Notes: a model not told the origin generated them from the sequence alone. Shown: positions 34,680-45,102, counted from the first letter of the stretch. The stretch is DNA of 64,000 nt from Spiribacter vilamensis (GCF_004217415.1 NZ_SHLI01000001.1:1941239-2005238); one strand, 5' to 3'. Program-made: numbers and translations.

Positions 34680-37163
34680 ATGACCGCACAGGCATTCGAT
34701 TTCGAAGTGACCGGGCTGAACTGCGGGGCCTGTGTTAACCGGGCCGAGCGGGCCATCCAGTCGGTGACCGGGGTGCAGACCGCGAGCGTCAACCTGTCGA
34801 CGGCGAAGGCACAGGTGACCTTCGATGAGGGCAGTGATCCGGCGGCGGGGCTGACGCAGATCGGCAGCCAGCTCGATGATGCCGGTTATCCGCCGCGACA
34901 TGAGGAGCTCACACTGGCACTCAGCGGGGTGACCTGCGGGGGCTGTATCCGCAATATCGAAAACGCCCTCAACGCCCTGCCGGGGGTTCGCGAGGCCACC
35001 GCCAACCTGAGCATGAGTACCGCGCAGGTGGACTATCTGCCGGGCGCGGTGTCGGCGAGTGACATGATCGCCGCCGTGGAGGCGGCGGGCTATGGTGCCG
35101 AGACGGTGGATGACGGCGCCGCTGCCGCGGACGACGGTAATGATGCCGCCACTCGTGAACAGGCGAAGCTGCGCCGGCGGGTGGGCATCGCCGCGGCGTT
35201 CGCGCTGCCCCTGGTGGTGATCGCCATGGGCCGACATGTACCCGGCGGCGCCGCCTGGTTCGGGCAGTGGCTGCCGGAGCGTGCCTGGATCGCCGTGGAG
35301 TGGCTGCTCGCCACCCCCATCGTGTTCTGGGCCGGGCTGGATTTCTTTCGCAAGGGCGTAAAGGAAATGCGCCATCGTGCGCCGGCGATGAGCAGCCTCG
35401 TGATGATCGGGGCGGGTTCCGCCTACGGCTATTCGTTGCTGGCACTGTTCGTGCCGGGGATCTTCCCGGCGGGCACGGCGGGTAGCTACTTCGAGGCGGC
35501 CGGTGTAATCGTCACCCTGATCCTGCTCGGCCGCTATCTCGAGCAGATCGCCCGCGGCCGGACCTCGATGGCCATCAAGCGCCTGCTCGGCATGCAGGCC
35601 CGTACCGCCCGTGTCCTCCGTGACGGGGGCGCCGTCGAGGTCGATATCGACCGCGTCGAGTGGGGCGAGACGGTGATGGTCCGTCCGGGCGAGCGCATTC
35701 CGGTGGACGCCACCATCACCGAGGGCCAGTCCCGGGTGGACGAGTCGATGATCACCGGCGAGCCGGTCCCGGTAGCCAAGGCGGCGGGGGATCGGCTCGT
35801 GGCCGGGACGGTCAACGGCCAGGGCTCGCTGACCGCCAGCGTGACCGAGGTGGGCGGTGATACGGTCCTCGCGCAGATCATCGGCATGGTCGAGAAGGCG
35901 CAGGCCGAGAAACCGCCGATCCAGCAGATGGCGGATCGCATCGCCGGCGTGTTCGTCCCGGTGGTGCTCGTCATTGCCCTGCTGACCGCTGCTATCTGGC
36001 TGACGGTCGGGCCTGAGCCGGTGCTCTCCTACGCCTTCGTCGCCACGGTGAGTGTCCTGCTGATCGCCTGCCCCTGCGCGATGGGGCTCGCGACGCCCAC
36101 GGCGGTGATGGTCGCGACCGGCAAGGGGGCCGAAAACGGCCTGTTGCTGCGCCGCGGCGCCGCCCTGGAGTCGCTGGCCCAGGCCGACACCATCGTGCTG
36201 GACAAGACCGGTACCCTCACCCTGGGCAGCCCGCAGCTCACCGACCTCGTGGTGCCGACCGGTGGCGAGGACGAGGCACTGGCGCTGATGGCCGCGGTGG
36301 AGGCCCACAGCGAGCATCCGCTGGGGCAGGCCCTGGTCGCGGCCGCCGAGTCACGCGGGCTTGCCGTGCCGACGGCCACCGACTTCGAGGCGGTCACCGG
36401 GTATGGTGTTCACGCCATGGTCGATGGGCGTTACGTCCACATCGGTGCCGCCCATTACATGGAGTGGCTGGGTGTTGCGACCGGCCCCGTGCAGGCCGAG
36501 GCGGCGCAGTTGATGCAGGCGGCGAAAACGCCGATCTTTGCTGCCGTCGACGGCCAGCTGCTGGGTGTGGCGGCGGTTGCCGATCCGCCGCGCCCGGAGA
36601 GCCGGGCCGTGATCGCGGCACTCCGCGGTCAGGGCCTGCGCGTGGCCATGGTGACCGGTGACGAGGCCGCGACCGCCAATGCGCTGGCGAAACAGCTGGG
36701 CATCGACGAGGTGATGGCCGGGGTGCTCCCGGATGGCAAGGCCCGCGAGGTCGAGCGCCTGCAGGGCGAGGGCCGTCGAGTGGCGTTTGTTGGTGATGGC
36801 ATCAACGATGCCCCCGCCCTGGCCCGGGCGGATGTGGGCATGGCCATCGGTACCGGCACCGACGTGGCCATCGAGGCCGGCGATGTGGTGCTGATGCGTG
36901 CCGACCTCAATGGCCTGCTCAACGCGGTGGCGCTGGCGCGCCGGACCCATCGCACGATCAAGGGCAACTTTATCTGGGCCTATGGCTACAACGTGCTGCT
37001 GATCCCGGTGGCGGCGGGGCTGTTGTTCCCGCTGACCGGCTGGCTGCTCAACCCCATGGCGGCGGCCGCGGCGATGAGCCTGTCGAGCCTGTTCGTACTG
37101 ACCAATTCACTGCGCCTGCGGCGGTTCCAGCCATCGCCAGCGGTAACGGAGACCGGATTATGA
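34680..37163 (+). CDS. copA: Copper-exporting P1B-type ATPase
   Basis: An 827-residue P1B ATPase with two N-terminal heavy-metal domains (GLNCGACV near residue 13 and GVTCGGCI near 82). It has the membrane metal site CPC at 464-466, the phosphorylation motif DKTGTLT near 507, and the hinge [15 protein letters not shown]. The last helices contain YN and MSLSS, the pattern of Cu(I) exporters. It pumps Cu(I) out of the cytoplasm using ATP. Its stop overlaps the start of a CsoR-family gene as ATGA, and a G/C-tract operator precedes it. Confidence 0.95.
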   Translation: MTAQAFDFEVTGLNCGACVNRAERAIQSVTGVQTASVNLSTAKAQVTFDEGSDPAAGLTQIGSQLDDAGYPPRHEELTLALSGVTCGGCIRNIENALNALPGVREATANLSMSTAQVDYLPGAVSASDMIAAVEAAGYGAETVDDGAAAADDGNDAATREQAKLRRRVGIAAAFALPLVVIAMGRHVPGGAAWFGQWLPERAWIAVEWLLATPIVFWAGLDFFRKGVKEMRHRAPAMSSLVMIGAGSAYGYSLLALFVPGIFPAGTAGSYFEAAGVIVTLILLGRYLEQIARGRTSMAIKRLLGMQARTARVLRDGGAVEVDIDRVEWGETVMVRPGERIPVDATITEGQSRVDESMITGEPVPVAKAAGDRLVAGTVNGQGSLTASVTEVGGDTVLAQIIGMVEKAQAEKPPIQQMADRIAGVFVPVVLVIALLTAAIWLTVGPEPVLSYAFVATVSVLLIACPCAMGLATPTAVMVATGKGAENGLLLRRGAALESLAQADTIVLDKTGTLTLGSPQLTDLVVPTGGEDEALALMAAVEAHSEHPLGQALVAAAESRGLAVPTATDFEAVTGYGVHAMVDGRYVHIGAAHYMEWLGVATGPVQAEAAQLMQAAKTPIFAAVDGQLLGVAAVADPPRPESRAVIAALRGQGLRVAMVTGDEAATANALAKQLGIDEVMAGVLPDGKAREVERLQGEGRRVAFVGDGINDAPALARADVGMAIGTGTDVAIEAGDVVLMRADLNGLLNAVALARRTHRTIKGNFIWAYGYNVLLIPVAAGLLFPLTGWLLNPMAAAAAMSLSSLFVLTNSLRLRRFQPSPAVTETGL

Positions 37164-37456
37164 GCGACTCCACCGAAGACTGCCATCTTGCCCTGGACCC
37201 GGCGGTCCGCGATGCGGCCCGCCAGCGACTGGCCTCGATCCGTGGCCACGTGGAGGGAATCGTGCGCATGCTCGAGCGCGAGGATGTCTACTGCGTGGAC
37301 GTGCTACGGCAGCTGAAGGCGGTCGACGGCGCGCTGGAGAAGGTGGGCGATACAGTCCTGCGCAGCCACCTCCACCATCACGTCACCAGCGCCCGCGAGC
37401 GCGGTGATGCCGACGTCATCGTCGATGAGCTCATGGAGATCATGAAGTACCGCTAA
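37160..37456 (+). CDS. CsoR/RcnR-family metal-sensing repressor
   Basis: A 98-residue all-helical DUF156 protein. The metal-site fingerprint reads C45, H70, H74 (EDVYCVDV and SHLHHHV), with the same 25- and 4-residue spacings as the family. Cu-sensing CsoR has Cys at the last position, whereas RcnR and FrmR have His. N-terminal C8 and H9 could add ligands. Translational overlap with copA and the dyad operator upstream argue for a copper role despite the Cys-His-His set. It ends inside the convergent acyl-CoA synthetase gene with a 17-bp overlap. Confidence 0.9.
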   Translation: MSDSTEDCHLALDPAVRDAARQRLASIRGHVEGIVRMLEREDVYCVDVLRQLKAVDGALEKVGDTVLRSHLHHHVTSARERGDADVIVDELMEIMKYR

Positions 37457-40172
37457 CGGCGCCGGATTGAAGCGGCAGGGTGACCCGCATGATGTCGCGA
37501 TCGTCGGCATCGGTGTGCTGACTGAAGCCCAGGTTTTTGCAGAGCGTGAGCATGGCCTGGTTCTCGCGCAGGACATCGCCCTCGATCTCGCCAATGCCGC
37601 GATCGCGGGCATAGTCGATGACATGCTCCATCAACAGCCGGCCGAGGCCCTGGCGGGTCAGGTCATGGCGCACGATGATGGAGTACTCCGCCTTCTCGTC
37701 GTCCGGATCGGCGTGGATGTGCACCGCGCCGTAGAGCTCCGCTTCGCCCGGCACCTTGTCGGAGTCGGTGATGATCAGCGCCATCTCGCGGTTGTAGTCG
37801 ATCTGCGTGAACCGGGCCGCGGCCATGTGGCTCATCTGCTTCATCGGCGCGAAAAACCGCAGCCGGATCTGCTCCGGGGTGAGATGGGCGAAGGCGCGGT
37901 GCAGTGCCGGCTCGTCCTCGGGAACGATCGGCCGGAGCAGGTACTCGACGCCATCATCGGCGACCACCGTTTTCTCCAGCTTGCGCGGATAGGGCCGGAT
38001 GGCCAGCCGCCGGGTCCCGGTGCCGTTCTCGCCGATCCGGATCCGTGCATCAAGGGCCACGACGCCATCCGCGGAGGCCAGCAGCGGATTGATGTCGAGT
38101 TCCTTGATCCGCGAGATGTCCGCGGCGATCTGCGCGATGCGGGTCAGGGTCAGGGCGATTGCCTCCATATCCGCGGGCTTGCGGTCGCGATAGCCCTGGA
38201 GCTGGCGATAGACCCGGGTGCGGGTGATCATGTCGCTGGCGAGCTTCATGTTGAGCGGCGGCAGGGCGAGGGACTGGTCCTGGATCACCTCGACGGCGGT
38301 GCCCCCCTGACCGAACAGCACCACCGGCCCGAACTGGGCATCCTCGGTAAACCCGGCGATCAGCTCCCAGGCCCCGGCCCGCTTGACCATGGGCTGGACG
38401 CTGAAACCCTGTAGATCGGCGTTGGGATAGGTCTCCGCGACCCGGCGCTGCATGGCCTCCGCGGCGCGGTGAACCGCGTCGGCATCGTCGAGATCGAGCG
38501 CCACGCCACCGACATCGCTCTTGTGCGTGATGTCCCTGGAGAGGATCTTGATCGCCGCCGGATAACCCAGTCGATCGGCGGCGGCCGCCGCCGCTGCCGG
38601 CGACTCGGCGACCTCGGTGGAGACGATCTCGATGCCGAACGCGGCGAGCAGCTGCTTGGCCTCCGGCTCACTCAGTATCTCGCGGTCTTCCGCGGCCGCC
38701 TGTTCAACCAGGCGATTGGCGGTCTCGTAATCCGGTGTGAACAGCTCCGGCACCGAGGGTGGCGTCTGCAGCAGCTGATCCTGGTTACGCCGGTACTCGA
38801 CCATGTGCATGAACGCGCGCACGGCCGCCTCGGGGGTGTTGTAGCTGGGAATCGCCGCCTCCGAGAAACGCCGCCGGGCATGCTGCGCGGTATGCTCACC
38901 GACCCAGCAGGTGAGCAGTTTTGGCTGCTTGTCCCGGCGGCTCCGGCGTGTCTGTTGCCGGTCCTGCTCGGCGATGACGGCCTCGGCGGCGTCGATGCTG
39001 TCGGAGATGGCGGTGGGGCAGTTCAGCACGAGGACGGCATCGGCCGCATCGCTGTCCGCCATGATCGACAGGGCATCGGCATAGCGCTTGCCGGGGGCGT
39101 CGCCGATGATGTCCACTGGGTTGCCGTGCGACCAGGTCGGCGGCAGTATCTCGTTGAGGGCTTGTACCGTCTCGTCCGACAGGGTTGCCAGTTCGCCGCC
39201 GTGACCGATCAGGGCATCGGTGGCGAGCACGCCGATCCCGCCACCGTTGGTGAGGATCGCAAGCCGGTCGCCATTCGGGGTGCCGGTGGTGGCGAGTGTC
39301 TCCACCGCCGCGAACAACTCGCCGAGGGTGTCCACCCGCAGCATGCCGGCACGCCGGAAGGCGGCATCGTAGACCTTGTCCGAACCCGCGAGGGCACCGG
39401 TGTGCGAGGCCGCGGCCTGGGCGCTCGCCGCGTGACGGCCCGACTTAACCACGATCACGGGTTTCATGCGCGCCGCCGCCCGGGCCGCCGACATGAACTT
39501 GCGGGCATCGGTAATGGCCTCCGCGTAGAGCAGGATGGCCTTGGTGTCGGGATCGTTCGCGAGGTAGTCGATGGTATCGCCAAAGTCGACATCGGCCATG
39601 TCGCCGAGCGAGATCATGTGCGAAAAGCCGATCCCGCGGCGCTCCGCCCAGTCGAGCACGGAGGTGACAATGGCGCCGGACTGGGTGACGAAGGCGAGCC
39701 GCCCCTTGGGCGGTGCCAGGTGGGCGAAGCTCGCGTTGAGGCCGAAGCCGGGCACCAGGATGCCCAGGCAGTTGGGGCCGATAATGCGCGTCAGGTATGG
39801 CCGCGCCGCATCCAGCGCCTGCTGTCGCAGTTCCATGCCCTCGGCGTCATCGCCCTCGCCAAAGCCCGCGGTGATCACCACGACGCCACGGGTTCCGCGC
39901 TCGGCGAGCTGGCGGACCACGTCCGGCACCGTCTTGGGCGGCGTGCAGACCACCGCCAGGTCCGGCGTCACGGGCAGATCGGCAATGTCCTTGTAGCTGA
40001 GCACGCCCTCGATGGACTGGTGCTTGGGATTGACCGGCATGATCGGCCCGTCGAAGCCCCCGTTGAACAGGTTGCGTGCCAGCACCGCACCCACGGACCC
40101 GGGCCGTCGGCTGGCGCCGACAATGGCAATGGAGCGGGGCTTGAAGAGGGCGTCGAGGTTACGGACAGTCAT
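37440..40172 (-). CDS. ADP-forming acyl-CoA synthetase/GNAT acetyltransferase fusion (Pat/YfiQ-like)
   Basis: A 910-residue fusion. Residues 1-130 form a CoA-binding domain, about 150-300 and 310-460 are succinyl-CoA-ligase-like domains, about 490-700 is an ATP-grasp domain, and about 730-900 is a GNAT domain with LTRQGLGRLLMEHVIDYARD. In Salmonella Pat the synthetase part is inactive because the catalytic histidine is lost; here H257 in AASHTGALAG is retained at the expected place, so both activities may exist. Pat enzymes acetylate lysines, for example in acetyl-CoA synthetase. It ends convergently into the CsoR-like gene. Confidence 0.88.
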   Translation of the reverse strand: MTVRNLDALFKPRSIAIVGASRRPGSVGAVLARNLFNGGFDGPIMPVNPKHQSIEGVLSYKDIADLPVTPDLAVVCTPPKTVPDVVRQLAERGTRGVVVITAGFGEGDDAEGMELRQQALDAARPYLTRIIGPNCLGILVPGFGLNASFAHLAPPKGRLAFVTQSGAIVTSVLDWAERRGIGFSHMISLGDMADVDFGDTIDYLANDPDTKAILLYAEAITDARKFMSAARAAARMKPVIVVKSGRHAASAQAAASHTGALAGSDKVYDAAFRRAGMLRVDTLGELFAAVETLATTGTPNGDRLAILTNGGGIGVLATDALIGHGGELATLSDETVQALNEILPPTWSHGNPVDIIGDAPGKRYADALSIMADSDAADAVLVLNCPTAISDSIDAAEAVIAEQDRQQTRRSRRDKQPKLLTCWVGEHTAQHARRRFSEAAIPSYNTPEAAVRAFMHMVEYRRNQDQLLQTPPSVPELFTPDYETANRLVEQAAAEDREILSEPEAKQLLAAFGIEIVSTEVAESPAAAAAAADRLGYPAAIKILSRDITHKSDVGGVALDLDDADAVHRAAEAMQRRVAETYPNADLQGFSVQPMVKRAGAWELIAGFTEDAQFGPVVLFGQGGTAVEVIQDQSLALPPLNMKLASDMITRTRVYRQLQGYRDRKPADMEAIALTLTRIAQIAADISRIKELDINPLLASADGVVALDARIRIGENGTGTRRLAIRPYPRKLEKTVVADDGVEYLLRPIVPEDEPALHRAFAHLTPEQIRLRFFAPMKQMSHMAAARFTQIDYNREMALIITDSDKVPGEAELYGAVHIHADPDDEKAEYSIIVRHDLTRQGLGRLLMEHVIDYARDRGIGEIEGDVLRENQAMLTLCKNLGFSQHTDADDRDIMRVTLPLQSGAVSGTS

Positions 40173-40195
40173 CGGGTGATACTCCTGCTGCGATC

Positions 40196-40216
40196 ATGTT
40201 GCACAGCAACATTGTA
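40196..40216 (-). promoter_or_regulatory. Promoter and dyad of the acyl-CoA synthetase gene
   Basis: On the minus strand a TACAAT hexamer (40216-40211) is directly followed by a perfect 17-bp dyad, ATGTTGC-N3-GCAACAT (40196-40212). It would cover the transcription start about 24 bp before the ATG, the usual position of a repressor site. No -35 element is convincing. The regulator is unknown. Confidence 0.5.
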
Positions 40217-40299
40217 ACGCAGGAAGACCGGACCGTTGTGACTGAGTGGACTACCCGATGTGGCCGACAGGCATGGCCGACCACTCGGGGACGTCGCAG

Positions 40300-41961
40300 T
40301 CAGCGCTGGTGCGTCTGCCAGTTCGCCGCCTCGTACCAGGGCTGGGGGTCGTACTCGCTGTCCCGGCCGCGGATACGGTCGGCGAGCTTCTCGGCGATCA
40401 TGATCGTGGGCGCGTTCAGATTGCCGGTGGTGATCCGCGGCATGATCGATGCGTCGATCACCCGCAGGGCGGCAACCCCATGCACCCGGCCGTCACCGTC
40501 AACCACCGCCTCGGCGTCATCGCTTTTGCCCATGCGGCAGGTGCCGCTGGGGTGATAGGCGCTCTCGCCATGGGCGCGGACCCAGGCATCGATATCCGCA
40601 TCGCTCTGTACCTCGGGACCGGGCGACAGCGGCCGGTCGCGGAACCGGTCCATGGGCGACTGCTCGATCACCTCGCGGGTGAGGCGAACGGCATCGCGCA
40701 TCTCGCGGCGATCCCGCTCGGTGGCCATGTAGTTGAACACGATCCGCGGAGCGGCGGTCGGATCGGCGCTGTCCAGGGTGACACGGCCGCGGCTTTCCGG
40801 GCGCATGGGGCCGACATGGGCCTGGAAGCCGTGGCAGTCGGCGGAGACGCTCCCGTCATAGCTGAGCGCGATGGGCATGAAGTGGTACTGCAGGTTGGGG
40901 TAGGGGATGCCCGCCTCGCTGCGGATGAAGCCGCCCGATTCGAAATGGTTGGTGGCGCCCAGTCCGCCGCGCGTGGTCAGCCACTGTATGCCGATCCGCG
41001 CCTGGTTCCAGGGCTTGAGGGCACTGAACAGGGTGATCGGCTCGCGACAGGCATACTGCACGTAGACCTCGAGGTGGTCCTGGAGGTTGTCGCCCACGCC
41101 AGGCAGATCCTGCCGGACGTCGAGGCCCAGCTCCTGCAGCGTCGTGGCGGGACCGATCCCCGAGCGCATCAGGATCTGCGGTGAATTGATCGCCCCCGCG
41201 CAGAGCAGGACCTCCTGATCGGTGCGGGCCTCGCGCGTCTCGCCGCGATAGCGGTAGCGCACGCCGGTGGCGCGATCACCGTCCAGCAACAGGATCTCGG
41301 TCAGTGCCCGGGTGCGCACGGTCAGGTTGGCGCGCCGCATGGCGGGGCGCAGATAGGCGTTGGCCGTCGACCAGCGCACACCATTGTGCGTGGTCATGAA
41401 CATGGGTCCGAAGCCTTCCTGCTGGTAGCCGTTCATGTCCTCGGTCTCGGGGTAGCCCGCCGCCACGCCGGCATCCACGAAGGCCCGGTAGAGCGGGTTG
41501 CGCATGGCCCCGGTGGTGACGTGCAGTGGTCCGTCGCCGCCGTGATAGGCGTTACCGCCCTGGTCGAACGCCTCGGCGCGGCGGAAGTAGGGCAGTACCT
41601 TCGAGTAGCGCCATTCCTCGAGACCGAAATCATCGGCCCAGCCCTCGTAGTCCAGCGCGTTGCCGCGCACGTAGGCCATGCCGTTGATGGACGACGAGCC
41701 CCCGAGGACATGGCCGCGCGGGCAGTCCATGCGGCGGTTGTCCATGCTCGGTTCGGGCTCGGTGGCATAGCCCCAGTTGTAGCGCTTGCTGCCCATGGGC
41801 TTGTCGAAGGCCGATGGCATGTGGATCCACAGGCTGTAATCCATGGGTCCGGCCTCGAGCAGCAGGACCCGGCAGTCGGGATCCTCCGTAAGGCGGCTGG
41901 CGAGCACGGCGCCGGCCGATCCGGCACCGATGATGATGTAGTCGAAGGTTTCGGTCTGCAT
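40300..41961 (-). CDS. betA: Choline dehydrogenase
   Basis: A 553-residue GMC-family flavoprotein that oxidises choline to betaine aldehyde at the membrane. The N-terminal FAD loop reads [20 protein letters not shown] (residues 6-25), with the GMC signature [19 protein letters not shown] near residues 84-102. The C-terminal catalytic region contains [12 protein letters not shown]. It follows betB by 15 bp on the minus strand. With betB it produces glycine betaine, a compatible solute against salt. The 127-bp gap beyond its stop separates it from the acyl-CoA synthetase gene; no terminator with a T-run was seen there. Confidence 0.96.
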   Translation of the reverse strand: MQTETFDYIIIGAGSAGAVLASRLTEDPDCRVLLLEAGPMDYSLWIHMPSAFDKPMGSKRYNWGYATEPEPSMDNRRMDCPRGHVLGGSSSINGMAYVRGNALDYEGWADDFGLEEWRYSKVLPYFRRAEAFDQGGNAYHGGDGPLHVTTGAMRNPLYRAFVDAGVAAGYPETEDMNGYQQEGFGPMFMTTHNGVRWSTANAYLRPAMRRANLTVRTRALTEILLLDGDRATGVRYRYRGETREARTDQEVLLCAGAINSPQILMRSGIGPATTLQELGLDVRQDLPGVGDNLQDHLEVYVQYACREPITLFSALKPWNQARIGIQWLTTRGGLGATNHFESGGFIRSEAGIPYPNLQYHFMPIALSYDGSVSADCHGFQAHVGPMRPESRGRVTLDSADPTAAPRIVFNYMATERDRREMRDAVRLTREVIEQSPMDRFRDRPLSPGPEVQSDADIDAWVRAHGESAYHPSGTCRMGKSDDAEAVVDGDGRVHGVAALRVIDASIMPRITTGNLNAPTIMIAEKLADRIRGRDSEYDPQPWYEAANWQTHQR

Positions 41962-41976
41962 ACGCGGTTTCCGTTC

Positions 41977-43443
41977 TCAGTAGGGGGCATCGACGCCGGT
42001 GGTGGCGACGAACACGCTTTTCAGCTGGCTGTAGTGATCGAGGGCGTGGCGGCTGTTCTCGCGGCCGATCCCCGACTGGCGCATGCCGCCGAACGGCATC
42101 TCGATGGGGGTCAGGTTGTAGTGGTTAACCCAGATGACCCCCGCCTTCACCGCCGCGGCGACCCGGTGGGCACGCCGCAGATCGTTGGTGAACACGCCGC
42201 CGGCGAGGCCGTAGGGTGTGTCGTTGGCGCGGCGGATGACCTCGGCCTCGTCGTCGAATGGCAGGATGGTCATCACCGGGCCGAAGATCTCCTCGCGGGC
42301 GATGACGCAGTCGTCGTCCTCCACCCGGAACACCGCCGGTGACAGGAACGTGCCGCCGTCGCAGCCATCAACCGCGACCGGCTCGCCGCCGATCAGTCGC
42401 TGCGCGCCGGCGGCCTCGCCGCGGCGGATGAAATCGAGCACATGATCGCGGTGCGCCGGCGAGATCAGCGCCCCGATGTCGGTGGCGGGGTCGGCCGGGT
42501 CGCCGATCCGCAGTCGCCGCGTGCGGGCCAGGACCCGCTCGATGAAGGCGTCGATGACCGACGTATGGACATAGACCCGGGTGCCGTTGGTGCAGATCTC
42601 GCCCTGGGTGTAGAAGTTGCCAAGCAGCGCGCCGGAGACGGCATCGTCGAGTGCGGCATCATCGAACACGATCAGCGGCGACTTGCCGCCTAGCTCCATC
42701 GTGACGGCCTTGAGGGTCTCGGCGGCATCGCGCATCACCGCCCTGCCGGTGCCCACCTCGCCGGTCAGCGATATCTTGTCGATATCCGGATGCCGGGTCA
42801 GTGCCTGGCCGGTCTCCGCCGCGCCCTGGACGACGTTGAAAAGCCCCGGTGGCAGACCCGCCTCGGCGAGAATCTCTGCGAGTCGTAGCGCCGACAGCGG
42901 AGTCAGCTCGGCGGGCTTGAAGACCATGGCGTTGCCGGCTGCGAGTGCCGGTGCGGTCTTCCAGGCGGCGATCTGCAGCGGGTAATTCCAGGCGCCGATG
43001 CCGCCGCAGACCCCTAGCGGCTCGGGGCGGGTATAGAAAAAACCGCCCTCCACCGTCTGGTATTCCCCCTGCAGGCTGGCCGCCTGTCCGGCGAAGTACT
43101 CGAGGCAGTCCGCCGCCGAGTCGACATCCGCCTCCGGGGTTTCGGCGATGGGTTTGCCGCCGTCGAGGCACTCCAGCCGGGCAAGCTCGTCGCGGTGCTC
43201 GCGCACGGCGGCGGCGGCCCGTGACAGGATCCGGCCGCGCTCGACGCCGGGGCGCGCGGCCCACTCCACCTGCGCCGCGCGGGCGCTGCGAACGGCATCG
43301 TCGACGTCACTGGCATCGGCCTCGGCGACCCGTGCCAGGACCGCGCCGGTCGCCGGGTTGAGGGTCTCGAAGCGTTGCTGGCGGTGGCTGTCGACGGCGG
43401 TGTTGTCGATCCACAGCAGCCGGTCAGGCGGATTGTTGGGCAT
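41977..43443 (-). CDS. betB: Betaine aldehyde dehydrogenase
   Basis: A 488-residue NAD(P)-dependent aldehyde dehydrogenase that oxidises betaine aldehyde to glycine betaine. The catalytic glutamate is in TMELGGKSPL (near residue 250) and the nucleophilic cysteine in QGEICTNGTRV (near 284). The coenzyme-binding region contains GAWNYPLQIAAWKTAPALAAG. The length is typical. Its 5' end overlaps betI by 20 bp, and betA follows, so the three are one unit, betI-betB-betA. Confidence 0.96.
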   Translation of the reverse strand: MPNNPPDRLLWIDNTAVDSHRQQRFETLNPATGAVLARVAEADASDVDDAVRSARAAQVEWAARPGVERGRILSRAAAAVREHRDELARLECLDGGKPIAETPEADVDSAADCLEYFAGQAASLQGEYQTVEGGFFYTRPEPLGVCGGIGAWNYPLQIAAWKTAPALAAGNAMVFKPAELTPLSALRLAEILAEAGLPPGLFNVVQGAAETGQALTRHPDIDKISLTGEVGTGRAVMRDAAETLKAVTMELGGKSPLIVFDDAALDDAVSGALLGNFYTQGEICTNGTRVYVHTSVIDAFIERVLARTRRLRIGDPADPATDIGALISPAHRDHVLDFIRRGEAAGAQRLIGGEPVAVDGCDGGTFLSPAVFRVEDDDCVIAREEIFGPVMTILPFDDEAEVIRRANDTPYGLAGGVFTNDLRRAHRVAAAVKAGVIWVNHYNLTPIEMPFGGMRQSGIGRENSRHALDHYSQLKSVFVATTGVDAPY

Positions 43444-44035
43444 GTTGGTCTCCGGTCAGTGCATGGAGTTCGGAATCGAGGTAGCGGTGCGCCTGGGCGC
43501 GGGCGGCATCGACATCGAGGCCACCGGTACGCAGGCTTGCCCGCAGCCACAGGCCGTCGATCATCACCCCCAGGCCTTCGGCGAGCTCGATCGCGTCGCG
43601 GCGGGGCAGAAAGGCCGCCAGGTTGTGCGTGAGATTGCTCTGCAACCGGCGGGTGACGACGTTCTGGATACGCGCAAGGGCGGGCACATGGTTGACCTGC
43701 GCCCAGAACGACAGCCACGAGCTGACGATGACCTTGCCGGACTGGCTGGCGGCGAAATTGGCGTCGATGATGGCCCTGACGCGGGGCAGGCCGATCGCCG
43801 TGCCGGCGCGGGCGCTGCCGTACTCGCGCCCCAGCGAGCGAACCAGCGACAGGTACGTCGCGGCAAGCAACTGGCGCTTGTCGCCGAAGTAGTGGGCCAC
43901 CAGTCCGGGCGATATCCCCGCCTGCTGGCCGACGCGGCCCAGCGTGGTCGCCTGCAGTCCCTGATCGTGGATTACCTGCAGCGTCGCCTCGATCAGTTGC
44001 CGCCGGCGCACTGTCTCCATCCCTTTTCGCGCCAT
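43424..44035 (-). CDS. betI: TetR-family repressor of choline genes
   Basis: A 203-residue TetR regulator whose helix-turn-helix is in about residues 9-55 (LIEATLQVIHDQGLQATTLGRVGQQAGISPGLVAHYFG), very close to BetI. BetI represses the bet genes until choline appears. I chose MARKGMETVRRRQ as the start because BetI proteins begin with this kind of stretch; the frame is open for 19 more codons upstream, through the region containing the promoter. A perfect BetI-type operator lies 41 bp upstream. Confidence 0.93.
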   Translation of the reverse strand: MARKGMETVRRRQLIEATLQVIHDQGLQATTLGRVGQQAGISPGLVAHYFGDKRQLLAATYLSLVRSLGREYGSARAGTAIGLPRVRAIIDANFAASQSGKVIVSSWLSFWAQVNHVPALARIQNVVTRRLQSNLTHNLAAFLPRRDAIELAEGLGVMIDGLWLRASLRTGGLDVDAARAQAHRYLDSELHALTGDQHAQQSA

Positions 44036-44076
44036 GAGCCGTTTCCTCTGGTTGGTGGACGCCAGTCTAGGCGTTA

Positions 44077-44096
44077 TTGATTGACCGCTCAATCAA
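44077..44096. promoter_or_regulatory. BetI operator
   Basis: TTGATTGA, 4 nt, TCAATCAA is a perfect 8-bp inverted repeat in the 116-bp divergent gap between betI and the choline-binding protein gene. The sequence agrees with the known BetI operator type. From this position it could repress both directions. Confidence 0.85.
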
Positions 44097-44151
44097 CATT
44101 GTGGTCAGCTTGAGCGTGCTCAATTCGAGTCCGAAATCTTCTGGAGCTTTT

Positions 44152-45102
44152 ATGAAAACCCCAATGATCACGACCCTGGCCGGGGCCGCGCTGGTCTCGC
44201 TGACCGCCATGAACGCCACCGCGAGCGAGCCCGAGAGCTGCCAGTCGGTGGGCCTGGCCAACGTTAACTGGACCGGTGTGACCATCAAGTCCGAGATGAT
44301 GGGATACCTCCTCGACACGCTCGGTTACGAGACCAACCTGACGACCGCGTCCGTGCCGATCGCGTTCCAGTCCGTCGCCGACGGCCAGCGTGACGCGTTC
44401 CTGGGGCTATGGCTGCCGACCCAGAAGAGCATGATCGCCTCCTATCTCGAGGACGGTGAGATCGATCAGCTGAGCGCCAACCTCGAGGGGGCCAAGTACA
44501 CCCTCGCAGTACCGGAGTACGTCTGGGAGGCCGGTGTTCGCGACTTCTCCGATCTCGACGATCACAAGGAGCGCTTCGAGGGCCGGATCTACGGCATCGA
44601 GGCGGGTAATGACGGCAACGCCGCCATCCAGTCGATGATTGATGATGATGCCTTCGGACTGGGCGACTGGGAGCTTATGTCCTCTTCTGAAGCCGGCATG
44701 CTCACCCAGGTGCAGCGCTCCGTGCCGCGCGAGGAGTGGGTAACGTTCCTCGGCTGGGCGCCGCATCCGATGAACATCAACATCGACATGCGCTACCTCA
44801 CCGGCGGTGCCGAGTACTTCGGTCCCGACCAGGGCGGGGCGACGGTCTACACCATCACCACCGCCGGCTACACCGACCGCTGCACCAATGTCGGCCGACT
44901 GCTCGAGCAGTATGCCTATACCGTCGAGGAGCAGAGCAAGGCCGGCGGACATGTCATCAACGACGACATGTCACCGCTCGAGGCCGCGCAGTCGGTGGTC
45001 TCGGATAACCCGGCGCTGCTCGATCGCTGGCTGGACGGCGTTACCACCGCCTCGGGCGATGGCGACGCGGTCGAGGTGATCCGCGACGACCTGGGGCTTT
45101 AA
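44152..45102 (+). CDS. Choline/glycine betaine-binding protein (ProX/OpuAC type)
   Basis: A 316-residue secreted binding protein. The signal peptide is about residues 1-25 (MKTPMITTLAGAALVSLTAM, cleavage after TASA-like sequence). The mature part follows the OpuAC/ChoX pattern: an early VGLANVNWTGVTIKSEMMGYLL, then FLGLWLPTQ and TFLGWAPHPMN, whose tryptophans can form the aromatic box for a trimethylammonium group. No permease or ATPase gene is adjacent, so it must work with a transporter encoded elsewhere, or with a betaine/choline carrier. Transcription from the BetI operator region suggests control by choline. Confidence 0.9.
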   Translation: MKTPMITTLAGAALVSLTAMNATASEPESCQSVGLANVNWTGVTIKSEMMGYLLDTLGYETNLTTASVPIAFQSVADGQRDAFLGLWLPTQKSMIASYLEDGEIDQLSANLEGAKYTLAVPEYVWEAGVRDFSDLDDHKERFEGRIYGIEAGNDGNAAIQSMIDDDAFGLGDWELMSSSEAGMLTQVQRSVPREEWVTFLGWAPHPMNINIDMRYLTGGAEYFGPDQGGATVYTITTAGYTDRCTNVGRLLEQYAYTVEEQSKAGGHVINDDMSPLEAAQSVVSDNPALLDRWLDGVTTASGDGDAVEVIRDDLGL

